In this document: in pieces, positions 8,286 to 17,006 of the stretch
Layout: every line of letters begins with the position of its first letter
Numbering within the stretch: position 1 is the stretch's first letter
Source of the DNA: Flavobacteriales bacterium UBA6693
GTDB lineage: Bacteria > Bacteroidota > Bacteroidia > Flavobacteriales > Weeksellaceae
DNA: 64,000 nt
Assembly (NCBI GenBank): GCA_002454815.1
Contig: DKJL01000007.1
Location: 1 to 64,000, forward strand
Direction: 5' to 3'
The notes under the pieces: model-generated
The model's input: only the letters and a program-made list of their open reading frames with translations
The model's database searches: none
Told to the model about the DNA's origin: nothing
Position numbers and translations under genes: made by a program

Positions 8286-10718
8286 TTTAGAATTTCCCAG
8301 CGCCAGGATATTCATAAACAGTTTATACGCTCCGGGAACGCCCGCCGGTAGCTCTCTGAAGAACGATAATCCCGTATACACATACGTTCCTTTACCATAT
8401 TTTCCAGCTAATAAAATTCCTTTTTGTGGCGTTTCTCCCGTATCATTTCCTTCTAAAAGCGGAATTAAATTTTGATCATAATCATCCGCAAAATATAATC
8501 CTCTTTCCTGAACCCAATTCTCAAAATCGACTTGCGTGATTTTGTTTGGCGTATTAAAAACCGGACTGTTTGGAACCAGGAATTTCATTTTGGCATCTTC
8601 TTCAGAAATTCGGTTGGCACCCAATTTTAAGTGGAATGGTGCAATTTCATCTGTCAACAAACCGCGGTTCGTGTTGTACTGATTGATCACCAAACCGCCG
8701 TTTTCTACAAATTTCCAAAAGTCTTTATTGATCAAAGCCATTTCCGGCTGCGTGTTATAAATTCTGATCCCTAAAATGAGAACATCATAATTTTTTAGAA
8801 GTGATGGATTCCAGTTTTTAAGATCCAGTTCATCAACCTGCAAACCGATTGCTCGCAAAGAGGAAGGGATTTCGTCGCCAGAACCTTTGATATAAGCTAT
8901 CTTAACATTCGGGATTTTCAGATCTAAATTTTGAATTTTAGTCTGAGCGTTTTTAAGCCAAATCTGTCTATCGATATGCGCATAATCGACCACATTTAAA
9001 GATTGAGCATAAGTTTTCCCGTTTGATTCTACCGAGGCTTTTATCAAAGAATTGGCATTTTTTGAAATAGGCTCTACGTCAAATACTATTTTTTTCTTTT
9101 CACCAATTTCCTTGAAATCGATGGTTTGGGGCGCAGAAATTTTCCAGTCTTTACTTCCTATTAAAGAAACTTTTGCAGAAGAATTCGCGTCGAAACTTTC
9201 TACTTCAACCGCTATTTGTTTTGGTTGATTGTTGAAAATAAAATTTTCCTGATCGAAATTGGCCACAAAAAAAGGAACGGTATAGAAAGGTTCGTAACGT
9301 TCACCAATAGAAGGATTCACTGTTTTTTGCTGTAAAGGAATATCGAAATCAATTTTTGTAGACCCAAAATTAATCGTAATTGATTTTTTTATCGGGTTCA
9401 AAATTTCAGGTTGTCCGATGTCTTGTGAATTATTCACCACATACAAATTATTTTTCGGTGTTTCCTGAAGCCAATAAGGATCGGATATTTTCGGATTATC
9501 CAATTTTAATTTCTCAGTTGCCTTGTAAGATTCGTTGGCTAAAATTTGTTTGTCAGCACTTCCGGAAATAGAAATATTAATTGTTGCACTGCTTCTGTTG
9601 GCGATTTCCAGTTGGGTTGTAATTTCTTGGTTTAATGTTCCGAAACCTTTTGGTGTCGTCCATTCAAAATAAATTCCCTGTGTTTTTAAAATTAAATCTT
9701 TGACTTGCTTCAATTTAAATTCATCTGCCTTACTTTTTTTCAAGAGTTCATAAACTTGAAGTAAGCTATTTAACGAAAATTGAGGATTCTTAAAATCAAA
9801 TCCAGAAACTGTTTTAGCTATTTGGGTTTTAAGCGTTGCGTTTTCTGAGGACAGTTTTATTCCTTCAAAAATATCGTTCGATTTGGGTTTGTCGCCTTTT
9901 AAAAATTTTAAATATTCCAAATCTGAACCTCTTTCCAAAGCCATTCCGAAGCCCTGACAAGCGTGTTTGCTGCGTGCTTTTGAAGAAATTTCGTTGTTGG
10001 AAATCCCAAGCGTTTTATAATATGTTCCAACATTAATAGAGAATAAATCACTTTTGTCGGCTTTGTCAAAGTTTTCTTTACTGCCGTAAAACCACCAGCT
10101 CGTGTTATAGAACATTCGCTTCGGTTGCCAAACTTTTACATACTTCAGCTGTGCCGGAAAAGCAGTTGGATCGCCCGCCAGATCAAAAGCTTCCATGGCC
10201 AAAAGCGCAGATGCCGTATGATGTCCATGTGTTTCCCCATTGGAATTGGGATCGAAACGTGTAATAATAATTTCGGGTTTATTTTTACGGATCGCCCAAA
10301 CGACATCACCCAAAATTTCTTGTTTATCCCAGAATTTTAAAGTTTCCGTTGCGGTTTTTGAATATCCAAAGTCTACCGCTCTTGTAAACCACTGTCGACC
10401 CTTATCAATCTTCCGTGCTTCTAAAAGTTCCTGAGTTCGCAGCAAACCGAGTAATTCTCCCTTTTCGGTGCCAATCAAATTTTGCCCGCCATCGCCGCGC
10501 GTTAAGGATAAATACACGGCGTCTACATGTTTTTCGTGCGTGAGCCAGGAAATAATTCTCGTGTTTTCATCATCAGGATGTGCCGCCAGGTACATGACCG
10601 TTGTGTTATTTTGAAGGCGCAAAAGGTCATCATAAATTTCTGAAGACGAGTGAGAAACGGATTGTGCCGAAAAAAAGAGTGACAGGAAAAAAGTAATCCC
10701 GCTTAATAATTTTATCAT
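8280..10718 (-). CDS. Secreted PIG-L (LmbE) family deacetylase with amidotransferase-like C-terminal domain
   Basis: Predicted zinc-dependent N-deacetylase acting on an N-acetylated sugar outside the cytoplasm. Residues 1-18 are a signal peptide ending FFSAQS. The catalytic N-terminal domain has AAHPDDE at about 45-51 and a later HGHHT holding the third zinc ligand. A middle beta-rich part (about 350-590) is followed by a class-I-amidotransferase-like (ThuA-type) fold around DVLILGIRIYN. At 812 residues it is far longer than single-domain PIG-L enzymes (about 230). It probably shares a pathway with the symporter genes downstream. The substrate cannot be read. Confidence 0.85.
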   Translation of the reverse strand: MIKLLSGITFFLSLFFSAQSVSHSSSEIYDDLLRLQNNTTVMYLAAHPDDENTRIISWLTHEKHVDAVYLSLTRGDGGQNLIGTEKGELLGLLRTQELLEARKIDKGRQWFTRAVDFGYSKTATETLKFWDKQEILGDVVWAIRKNKPEIIITRFDPNSNGETHGHHTASALLAMEAFDLAGDPTAFPAQLKYVKVWQPKRMFYNTSWWFYGSKENFDKADKSDLFSINVGTYYKTLGISNNEISSKARSKHACQGFGMALERGSDLEYLKFLKGDKPKSNDIFEGIKLSSENATLKTQIAKTVSGFDFKNPQFSLNSLLQVYELLKKSKADEFKLKQVKDLILKTQGIYFEWTTPKGFGTLNQEITTQLEIANRSSATINISISGSADKQILANESYKATEKLKLDNPKISDPYWLQETPKNNLYVVNNSQDIGQPEILNPIKKSITINFGSTKIDFDIPLQQKTVNPSIGERYEPFYTVPFFVANFDQENFIFNNQPKQIAVEVESFDANSSAKVSLIGSKDWKISAPQTIDFKEIGEKKKIVFDVEPISKNANSLIKASVESNGKTYAQSLNVVDYAHIDRQIWLKNAQTKIQNLDLKIPNVKIAYIKGSGDEIPSSLRAIGLQVDELDLKNWNPSLLKNYDVLILGIRIYNTQPEMALINKDFWKFVENGGLVINQYNTNRGLLTDEIAPFHLKLGANRISEEDAKMKFLVPNSPVFNTPNKITQVDFENWVQERGLYFADDYDQNLIPLLEGNDTGETPQKGILLAGKYGKGTYVYTGLSFFRELPAGVPGAYKLFMNILALGNSKL

Positions 10719-10868
10719 AGGCTAAAGATAAGTTATTCTAAAATTTTTTTCCGGCTGAAACTGGGTTTAAGAAAAAAATGTCGACCTGTGCCTGCGTGAA
10801 GATTATTTGCTTACATTAGAAAATACAATCAAAATAGATGATATATGGTTTCTTTTTAATTCCTGGTT

Positions 10869-11285
10869 ATGATAAAAAACAATAAAAAGCGGGCCGTCAA
10901 TATTTTAAGCATTTTTTTCGGCGTGATATTTCTTATGGCAGCCACAAATCATGTGGTTAATCCAACCATTTATAACCCAATGATTCCTCATTTCATCCCG
11001 ACGCTGTTCGCTCATATATTCGCAGTTTTGGCGGAAGTGTTGGTCGCCGTGTTACTTTTGCTTCCAAAAACCAGAAAGCATGGCGCCGCAGTTTTCACGG
11101 TGCTGATGATCATATTTTTGCCATTGCACATCTGGGATGTTTTTCGCGTCGAAAATCACGGTAATCCATTAATTAAAAATATGACAGTCGCTGTCATCCG
11201 CTTCGTTATACAGTTTTTCGTAATTGGTCTGGGAATTTGGATGTTTAAAATTAAAAAAGAGAAATCAGCAATCATTTCAATTTGA
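10869..11285 (+). CDS. DoxX-like small membrane protein
   Basis: A 138-residue protein with four hydrophobic spans separated by short basic loops. The pattern MAATNHVVNPTIYNPMIPHF, followed by a second helix rich in Val and Leu, is that of DoxX/MauE-type membrane proteins in Bacteroidota. Function unknown. It is divergent from the PIG-L gene, across about 150 bases that must hold both promoters. Confidence 0.72.
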   Translation: MIKNNKKRAVNILSIFFGVIFLMAATNHVVNPTIYNPMIPHFIPTLFAHIFAVLAEVLVAVLLLLPKTRKHGAAVFTVLMIIFLPLHIWDVFRVENHGNPLIKNMTVAVIRFVIQFFVIGLGIWMFKIKKEKSAIISI

Positions 11286-11430
11286 AAAGTAACGCTGCGG
11301 GGCTTATTCGCCCTTGTGAGACTATTATCTGATCAAGCAACCTGTCCGCTGCGATTGAATTATAACACGGCTTTTCACCAAGCTTTATTCGTATAATTTC
11401 TGCCTCAGTAAATTGTTCTGCCTGGTTCAT
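11272..11430 (-). CDS. Possible small protein, 52 residues, unknown
   Basis: A minus-strand frame starting ATG at 11430 (MNQAEQFTEAEIIRIKLGEK) and ending LFKLK, overlapping the end of the DoxX-like gene by 14 bases. The amino-acid mix is ordinary for a soluble protein. There is no recognisable domain, and a promoter would have to lie within the start of the DUF6582 gene. It may be chance. Confidence 0.3.
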   Translation of the reverse strand: MNQAEQFTEAEIIRIKLGEKPCYNSIAADRLLDQIIVSQGRISPAALLFKLK

Positions 11431-11452
11431 AATTTGCTTCTTTTTGTGCATT

Positions 11453-11725
11453 ATGGAAACAACCTGGAAACCACACGAAGAACACGGCAAACTGTCAACT
11501 GCCGAGAAGAACGATTTACCGGAAAGCGCTTTTGCCTTTCCGAAACAGAAGAAAGAACCGATGACAGACGCGTCTCATGTGCGTAATGCGATGGCGCGTT
11601 TTGATCAGGTAAAAGAGGTGTCGGATGCCGATCGCGATCAGGCTTTTGCCAATATTAAAAAGGCAGCAAAGCATTTCGACATTGAGATGAATGAGAAAAG
11701 CTGGAAAGATTTCGAAAAAAAATAA
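11453..11725 (+). CDS. DUF6582 domain protein
   Basis: A 90-residue soluble protein of unknown function. The core SAFAFPKQKKEPMTDASHV followed by RNAMARFDQV and ANIKKAAKHFDIEM is the DUF6582 pattern. The family is found alone in bacteria and also beside phage capsid and protease parts. The ATG at 11453 (METTW) is preferred to the one nine bases upstream. It is followed by a long-looped terminator. Confidence 0.75.
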   Translation: METTWKPHEEHGKLSTAEKNDLPESAFAFPKQKKEPMTDASHVRNAMARFDQVKEVSDADRDQAFANIKKAAKHFDIEMNEKSWKDFEKK

Positions 11726-11753
11726 ATTCCGCTTCTAATTTCAAATGAATTAT

Positions 11754-11805
11754 AAAATCTGTAGATGCTGATTTTAACTGAGTTGAATGGCTCTACAGAT
11801 TTTTT
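11754..11805. terminator. Bidirectional terminator between DUF6582 and hutH
   Basis: A perfect 12-bp stem (11754-11765 with 11792-11803), a 26-base loop and a T run on the plus side. It lies between converging genes. Confidence 0.65.
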
Positions 11806-11833
11806 GTTGTCCTCAGTGGTCTGCGCAAAATTT

Positions 11834-13321
11834 TTATTCTACAACAAACTTGCGTTCCCGTATCATTTCCGCAATCGCCAGCATATCTTCACCGATCAGG
11901 CGGTCTTCCTCCAGCTTGGGTACTTTTGTCCTGATTAAGGCATAGGCTTTTTCCACTGTTTCGCCGCAGCGTGCCGGTCGGCGGAATTCCAGCCCCTGGG
12001 CGGCGTACATCAATTCGACCGCCAAAATGTTTTCTAAATTTCCTAAAACCTGATTAAATTTTCTACCGGAAATACTGCCCATGGAAACATGGTCCTCCTG
12101 ACCTAAACTGGTCGGGATAGAATCCGCTGAAGCCGGAAAACACAGCGTTTTATTTTCCGTTACCAGCGCTGCAGCGGTATATTGCGGAATCATAAAGCCG
12201 GAATTCAGTCCACCGCTTTCAGTCAGCAACCGCGGCAAACCATATTTTCCTTCCAGCAACAAATAACTGCGGCGGTCGGATATATTTCCGAGTTCGGCGG
12301 CTGCAAAAGTTGCGTAATCCAGCGGTAAAGCCAAAAGTTGACCGTGAAAATTTCCACCGGAGATCGATTCTTCAGCGCTCAGTACTATTGGATTGTCCGT
12401 GACGGAATTTAATTCTGTTTCGGCTAAATTTTTCAGGTGTTCGTAAGCGTTGCGGCTGGCGCCATGAACCTGTGGTACGCAACGCATGGAGTAAGGATCC
12501 TGCACACGGTCGCAATATTCGTGGCTTTTTAAGTTTTCAGAATCCGCAAGAAATTTTCTCATTCTCGCCGCCACAGTTTGACTTCCGGTAAAAGGACGGA
12601 TTTCGTGCAGTTCTTTTTTAAACGATGAGGCAGAACCGCGGTACGCTTCCAGGCTGAAAGCCGCTGTGAGGTCTGTCAGATCGAGAAGATACTTAAAACG
12701 GTCCAAACCAAGTATTGCATGAGCCAAAATAAACTGCGTCCCGTTGATTAATCCCAAACCTTCTTTCGGCCCTAAAGTAAGGGGTTGCAGGTTATTTCGC
12801 TTCAGTATACTTGCTGCCGCGGCCGGAGTTCCATTATCCCAAATCTGCCCTAAACCCAACAGGGGTAAAACCAAATGTGCCAATGGCGCCAAATCTCCGG
12901 ACGCGCCCACCGAACCCTGTTCCGGAACAACCGGAATAAGATCCAGATGCAGCATTTCAATTAAACGCTCGATCACTGTCAGCGAAACGCCGGAAAAGCC
13001 GCGGGACAAAGCGTGGATCTTAGCGATCATCATCACGCGGGAAAGATCTTTTGAAATCGGCTTGCCAACACCTACTGCATGCGAAATAATAAGATTGTAC
13101 TGGAGCTGAGCCGTTTCTTCTTCAGAAATTTTAACGTCCCAGAGCGGACCGAAACCCGTATTGATGCCGTATACCGTTCTTTCGGAAGCAACGATTTGCC
13201 GGACATTATTTTGTGAGGAAAGGATTTTTTCCCGTGAAGCGTCATTGAGTTGTGCGCTTTGGGGATCATTTAAAATAGCGATGACATCTGCAATCGTAAG
13301 GGTGTCGATACCGTAGACCAT
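11834..13321 (-). CDS. hutH: Histidine ammonia-lyase
   Basis: Removes ammonia from L-histidine to give urocanate, the first step of histidine breakdown. The self-forming MIO cofactor comes from ASG at residues 140-142 within GSVGASGDLAPL. The catalytic Tyr51 is in YGINTGFG. Ser80-His81 in NLIISHAVGVG is the residue pair expected in histidine-specific members rather than phenylalanine or tyrosine lyases. Length (495) is normal. No hutU, hutI or hutG lies in the window, so the rest of the pathway must be elsewhere or absent. A promoter is visible just upstream. Confidence 0.93.
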   Translation of the reverse strand: MVYGIDTLTIADVIAILNDPQSAQLNDASREKILSSQNNVRQIVASERTVYGINTGFGPLWDVKISEEETAQLQYNLIISHAVGVGKPISKDLSRVMMIAKIHALSRGFSGVSLTVIERLIEMLHLDLIPVVPEQGSVGASGDLAPLAHLVLPLLGLGQIWDNGTPAAAASILKRNNLQPLTLGPKEGLGLINGTQFILAHAILGLDRFKYLLDLTDLTAAFSLEAYRGSASSFKKELHEIRPFTGSQTVAARMRKFLADSENLKSHEYCDRVQDPYSMRCVPQVHGASRNAYEHLKNLAETELNSVTDNPIVLSAEESISGGNFHGQLLALPLDYATFAAAELGNISDRRSYLLLEGKYGLPRLLTESGGLNSGFMIPQYTAAALVTENKTLCFPASADSIPTSLGQEDHVSMGSISGRKFNQVLGNLENILAVELMYAAQGLEFRRPARCGETVEKAYALIRTKVPKLEEDRLIGEDMLAIAEMIRERKFVVE

Positions 13322-13339
13322 TGTTTTCTTTTTTTTGTT

Positions 13340-13367
13340 TAAAAGTACGCAATTTTCGTGGTAACAA
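13340..13367 (-). promoter_or_regulatory. Candidate promoter of hutH
   Basis: On the minus strand, TTG (13367-13365), a 17-base spacer, then TACTTTTA (13347-13340), seven of eight matches to the Bacteroidota -7 element TAnnTTTG. The start of transcription would lie about 15 bases before the ATG. Confidence 0.5.
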
Positions 13368-13397
13368 CCATTTAGTGTTCGCTCGCAGCAGCCGCAG

Positions 13398-13946
13398 TTA
13401 TTCCCAGACTACCGGCACATTTTCAAAAATGACAGGTTCCGGGCTGGAGATATTGTCACGCGGAAAAATATAAAGTACCAACGTCCGCATCGTCGGAAAA
13501 TCCGCTGAAGTCTTTCGCAAAACGGTAAGAGCCTTGTACGGAACTCCCGGCACCAGATCCACCGCGCGGAATCTGCCATCCGCGGTCAGCGAAACCTGCG
13601 TTGTCTGGAAACGTTTTCCCAGCGGTTCCACGATCACCGCTTTTTCCACCTGCAGCGCATCCATCAGACCCTCATCCATATTCTGATAGGTAAATTCAAT
13701 GAGGATGGTGCCGTCTTTCCGCAGACCGCGCACGCGCTGGATATCGTAACGGATATCTTCGTAGGTCGCCGACCGAATGGCTTTTGTCGTATGTAATAAA
13801 TTTTTATAATAAGCCACCTGACGTCCCAATTCGTCAATTTGCTGCTGGTCTCGTTCCTTGTTTTTTATTAAGTTTTCGCAACTGGAAGACTGCGCGTTGC
13901 AGACTTGTACGACAACGAGAAAAAGTACCGTAAAGATTATTTTCAT
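13398..13946 (-). CDS. Exported protein of unknown function
   Basis: 182 residues with a signal peptide (about 1-19, ending VCNAQ). A short coiled-coil-like stretch, KNKERDQQQIDELGRQVAYY, follows, and the remainder is predicted beta-rich. I recognise no family. It stands alone between hutH and uvrC, with no clear terminator or promoter. Confidence 0.75.
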   Translation of the reverse strand: MKIIFTVLFLVVVQVCNAQSSSCENLIKNKERDQQQIDELGRQVAYYKNLLHTTKAIRSATYEDIRYDIQRVRGLRKDGTILIEFTYQNMDEGLMDALQVEKAVIVEPLGKRFQTTQVSLTADGRFRAVDLVPGVPYKALTVLRKTSADFPTMRTLVLYIFPRDNISSPEPVIFENVPVVWE

Positions 13947-14113
13947 GAGGCAGCTTTTGTTTAATTAAAAAAAGGTTAATAAAACCTGTTTAAACGAGGC
14001 ATAAAAGTAAAGGTATTCTGTCAGCCACAATCTACCGGAAAACTGCCATTTTCAGTTTAGTTTTTAGTAGCGGAATTTATCTAGAGCCTGGAAATCAATC
14101 TGTACAATTTCCG

Positions 14114-14121
14114 TATTTTTG
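14114..14121 (+). promoter_or_regulatory. -7 promoter element of uvrC, likely leaderless
   Basis: TATTTTTG is a perfect TAnnTTTG. Its last base is only four bases before the uvrC ATG at 14126, so transcription would start at or next to the start codon. No convincing -33 TTG is seen. Confidence 0.5.
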
Positions 14122-14125
14122 TTAG

Positions 14126-15919
14126 ATGAATGCTGATCTTGCTTTACAACTGAAGACACTTCCGTCCGATCCGGGCGTCTATCGCTACTACGACAAAAAA
14201 GATCAACTGCTGTACGTCGGTAAAGCGAAGAACCTGAAAAAGAGGGTCATGTCTTACTTTAATAAAAATCAGGCCGGTTATCGGACACGCATCATGATCA
14301 GTAAAATCCACCGGTTGGAAACTACGGTTGTCAACAGCGAGTATGATGCACTTTTACTTGAAAATAACCTGATCAAGGAACATCAGCCGTTTTATAACGT
14401 GATGTTGAAAGACGATAAATCCTATCCCTGGATTGTCATCAAAAATGAAGATTTTCCCCGTGTTTTTATGACGCGAAACCGCATTAAAGACGGTTCTGAA
14501 TATTTTGGTCCCTACGCAAAAGTGCGCCCGGCAAAAATCCTGTTGGATACCATTCGTCACATTTACAAGATCCGGTCGTGTAATCTCAATTTGGCACCGG
14601 CCCGGATCGCGGAGGGAAAATACCGCGTGTGCCTGGAATATCATATTCATAACTGTGCGGGGCCTTGCGAAATGTTTGAAAGTAAGGAAGAATACGACGA
14701 AAAAATCGATGCGATCCGTGGTATCATTAAAGGGGATTTCCGCAGAGCGAAAGAGTATCTGACGAACCAGATGGTCACCTTTGCGAACAAACTGGAATTT
14801 GAAAATGCACAGGCCGTAAAGGAACGTATGGATATGCTGGATAATTATCAGCACAAACATACGGTGGTAAATCCCAGCATCCATGACGTTGACGTATTTG
14901 GAATGACGAGTGACGAGACCGCCGCTTATATCAATTATTTTAAAATAGAAAACGGCAGTATTATCCAGAGTTTTACCACGGAGATCACTAAAGTTCTGGA
15001 AGAGTCGGATGAAGATATGCTGGAAGAAGCGCTGATCGAGATCCGGCAGAAATTCAACTCCAATTCGCGGGAAATTTTATTGCCTTTTCATCTTTCGGTG
15101 GAAATTCCGAATGTGAAATTAATCGTGCCTAAAGTTGGCGATAAAAAACGCATCGTAGAACTTTCTGAAAAAAATGCGAAGGAATACCGCATTGAAAAAT
15201 TAAAGCAAGTACAGATCGTAGATCCGGAACGGCATACGAACCGAATTATGGCGGAAATGCAGAAGTTGTTGAGAATGCCTGTAGAACCGCGCCATATCGA
15301 AGGTTTCGATAATTCAAACATCCAGGGAACCAATCCAGTTTCTGCCTGTGTTGTTTTTAAAAATGGCAAACCAAGCAAAGCCGATTACCGTATTTTCCAT
15401 CCAAAAACGGTCGTAGGTCCGGACGATTATAAAACCATGGAAGAAGTCATCTACCGGCGCTATAAAAGATTGCTGGATGAAGACGACGACTTGCCGCAAC
15501 TCATCCTGATCGACGGTGGAAAAGGCCAGCTTTCCTCAGCCGTAAAGAGTTTAAAACTTTTGGGACTCTATGGAAAAATCACCATTATCGGCATTGCCAA
15601 ACGTTTGGAGGAAATCTATTTCCCCGAAGATCCTGTGCCGCTGTATCTGGATAAAAAATCTGAAACGCTGAAAATTTTACAGCGTGTACGCGACGAATCT
15701 CACCGCTTTGGCGTGAAACATCATCGCGCGCGGCGTAAAAATTCTACCATTAAATCCGAATTGGAGGAAATTCCGGGCGTGGGCGAAAAGACGATCGAAA
15801 TGTTGCTGCAGAAACTGAAATCCGTGAAACGGATCAAAGAAGCCAATCTGGAAACGCTGGAAGAAATACTCGGCAAATCCAAAGGCAAAGTCGTCTGGGA
15901 ATATTTTAATGACAAATAA
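14126..15919 (+). CDS. uvrC: Excinuclease ABC subunit C
   Basis: The nuclease of nucleotide excision repair, cutting on both sides of a lesion marked by UvrAB. The N-terminal GIY-YIG domain shows PGVYRYYD and LLYVGKAKNL (about 16-40). A Cys-rich segment lies near 155-180, the UVR motif near 200-240, the RNase-H-like endonuclease domain around EGFDNSNIQG (about 391-400), and paired helix-hairpin-helix motifs at the end (EIPGVGEKTIEMLL). Length 597 is normal. Its stop is four bases from the converging PorV2-like stop, with no terminator between them. Confidence 0.97.
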   Translation: MNADLALQLKTLPSDPGVYRYYDKKDQLLYVGKAKNLKKRVMSYFNKNQAGYRTRIMISKIHRLETTVVNSEYDALLLENNLIKEHQPFYNVMLKDDKSYPWIVIKNEDFPRVFMTRNRIKDGSEYFGPYAKVRPAKILLDTIRHIYKIRSCNLNLAPARIAEGKYRVCLEYHIHNCAGPCEMFESKEEYDEKIDAIRGIIKGDFRRAKEYLTNQMVTFANKLEFENAQAVKERMDMLDNYQHKHTVVNPSIHDVDVFGMTSDETAAYINYFKIENGSIIQSFTTEITKVLEESDEDMLEEALIEIRQKFNSNSREILLPFHLSVEIPNVKLIVPKVGDKKRIVELSEKNAKEYRIEKLKQVQIVDPERHTNRIMAEMQKLLRMPVEPRHIEGFDNSNIQGTNPVSACVVFKNGKPSKADYRIFHPKTVVGPDDYKTMEEVIYRRYKRLLDEDDDLPQLILIDGGKGQLSSAVKSLKLLGLYGKITIIGIAKRLEEIYFPEDPVPLYLDKKSETLKILQRVRDESHRFGVKHHRARRKNSTIKSELEEIPGVGEKTIEMLLQKLKSVKRIKEANLETLEEILGKSKGKVVWEYFNDK

Positions 15920-15923
15920 ATCT

Positions 15924-17006
15924 TTAATTCCTAAAATCTCCTATATCCAGTTTCAGGGAGAAAAAATTAGAGTAAAAATTAGAACCTCCGATGCCGGAAT
16001 TCGTGATGGCGTAATCCAAAGTCAGCCCCTGATATTTAATGCCGATTCCACCACTGGGCTGGAAGGAAACATTACGGTTCAGATTTTCAATATCGGTAAT
16101 TGTTTGAAAACGGTTGATTCCCAGCCGTACGAAAATCATATCCTGAAAAGAAAGTTCAGCGCCGGCATACGGTGTTATGCTGGCAAAATCGGTAGAAATA
16201 ACGGCAGCGGTTTTTGCAAAGTCAACATTTAAGCCCGCTTCGGGTTGCAGCACAAGATCCCGGTTGATCTCAAAACTTCTGCTGAGGCCAAGATTCAGTT
16301 TTGGCATCGTTATTTCCAGTTTATCTTTCGGCGCGGGGTTGAATTCCTCACCGTTTACTACACTGGAAAGCTCTTTCTGATTAATGGTCCAAAAATTCAC
16401 CGTGGTGGTCGCATCTTTCAGCACCGCTCCATAATTCCACTGATTATCTGCGTGATAGATGGCGCCAATATCGAACCCGAAACCATAGCCACTGGCAAAT
16501 TTGCCGACGTTGCGGTAGATGAGTTTTGCATTTACACCGACGTCCAGTTTTGGGTCGCCGCCCGGATGGAAGGCATAGGAAAAGAGCGCCGCATAATCGG
16601 ACTGCGAAAAACTGGTGATTTTATCGTAATCAATATTTCCTTCGGGATCAATGAGTTGCGTAGTATTCAGAATGTTATCGACGCCCAGACGCACTAATGA
16701 AATTGCAAAAACACCGCCTTTCCGGTCAATAGGTTTTGCATAAGCGATGTAATCGTATTTTGCAATCGACTCAAAATACTCCGCGTGCATCGCCGCGCCC
16801 TGCCAGTCGCGCTCCACACCGATCAAACCGGCAGGATTCCACATTGGGGCATACACGTCGCGTTGGCTTGTAATTACGGCGCCGCCCATTGCCAGGCCGC
16901 GTGCACCTGCACCGATGTTGAGAAATTCATTGCTGTATTTCCGCACAATTTGTGCCTCCGCAGTGATCACGGAAAACATACCGGCAATAAATAATAGTTT
17001 TTTCAT
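15924..17006 (-). CDS. PorV/PorQ-family outer-membrane protein (PorV2-like)
   Basis: A beta-barrel protein of the FadL-like PorV/PorQ group, linked in this phylum to the type IX secretion system. There is an 18-residue signal peptide (ending TAEAQ). Then come NIGAGARGLAMGGA and MWNPAGL, the signature N-terminus of the family. Alternating hydrophobic strands fill the rest, ending in a short aromatic tail. PorV carries cargo to the attachment step, but whether this paralogue does so is unknown. Its ATG shares one base with the stop of the EamA gene (TGATG), so they are coupled. Confidence 0.78.
   Translation of the reverse strand: MKKLLFIAGMFSVITAEAQIVRKYSNEFLNIGAGARGLAMGGAVITSQRDVYAPMWNPAGLIGVERDWQGAAMHAEYFESIAKYDYIAYAKPIDRKGGVFAISLVRLGVDNILNTTQLIDPEGNIDYDKITSFSQSDYAALFSYAFHPGGDPKLDVGVNAKLIYRNVGKFASGYGFGFDIGAIYHADNQWNYGAVLKDATTTVNFWTINQKELSSVVNGEEFNPAPKDKLEITMPKLNLGLSRSFEINRDLVLQPEAGLNVDFAKTAAVISTDFASITPYAGAELSFQDMIFVRLGINRFQTITDIENLNRNVSFQPSGGIGIKYQGLTLDYAITNSGIGGSNFYSNFFSLKLDIGDFRN

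Noticed and set aside
12744..13109. A 121-codon frame antisense to hutH
   Set aside because: Shadow of hutH, which has the complete MIO motif and normal length.
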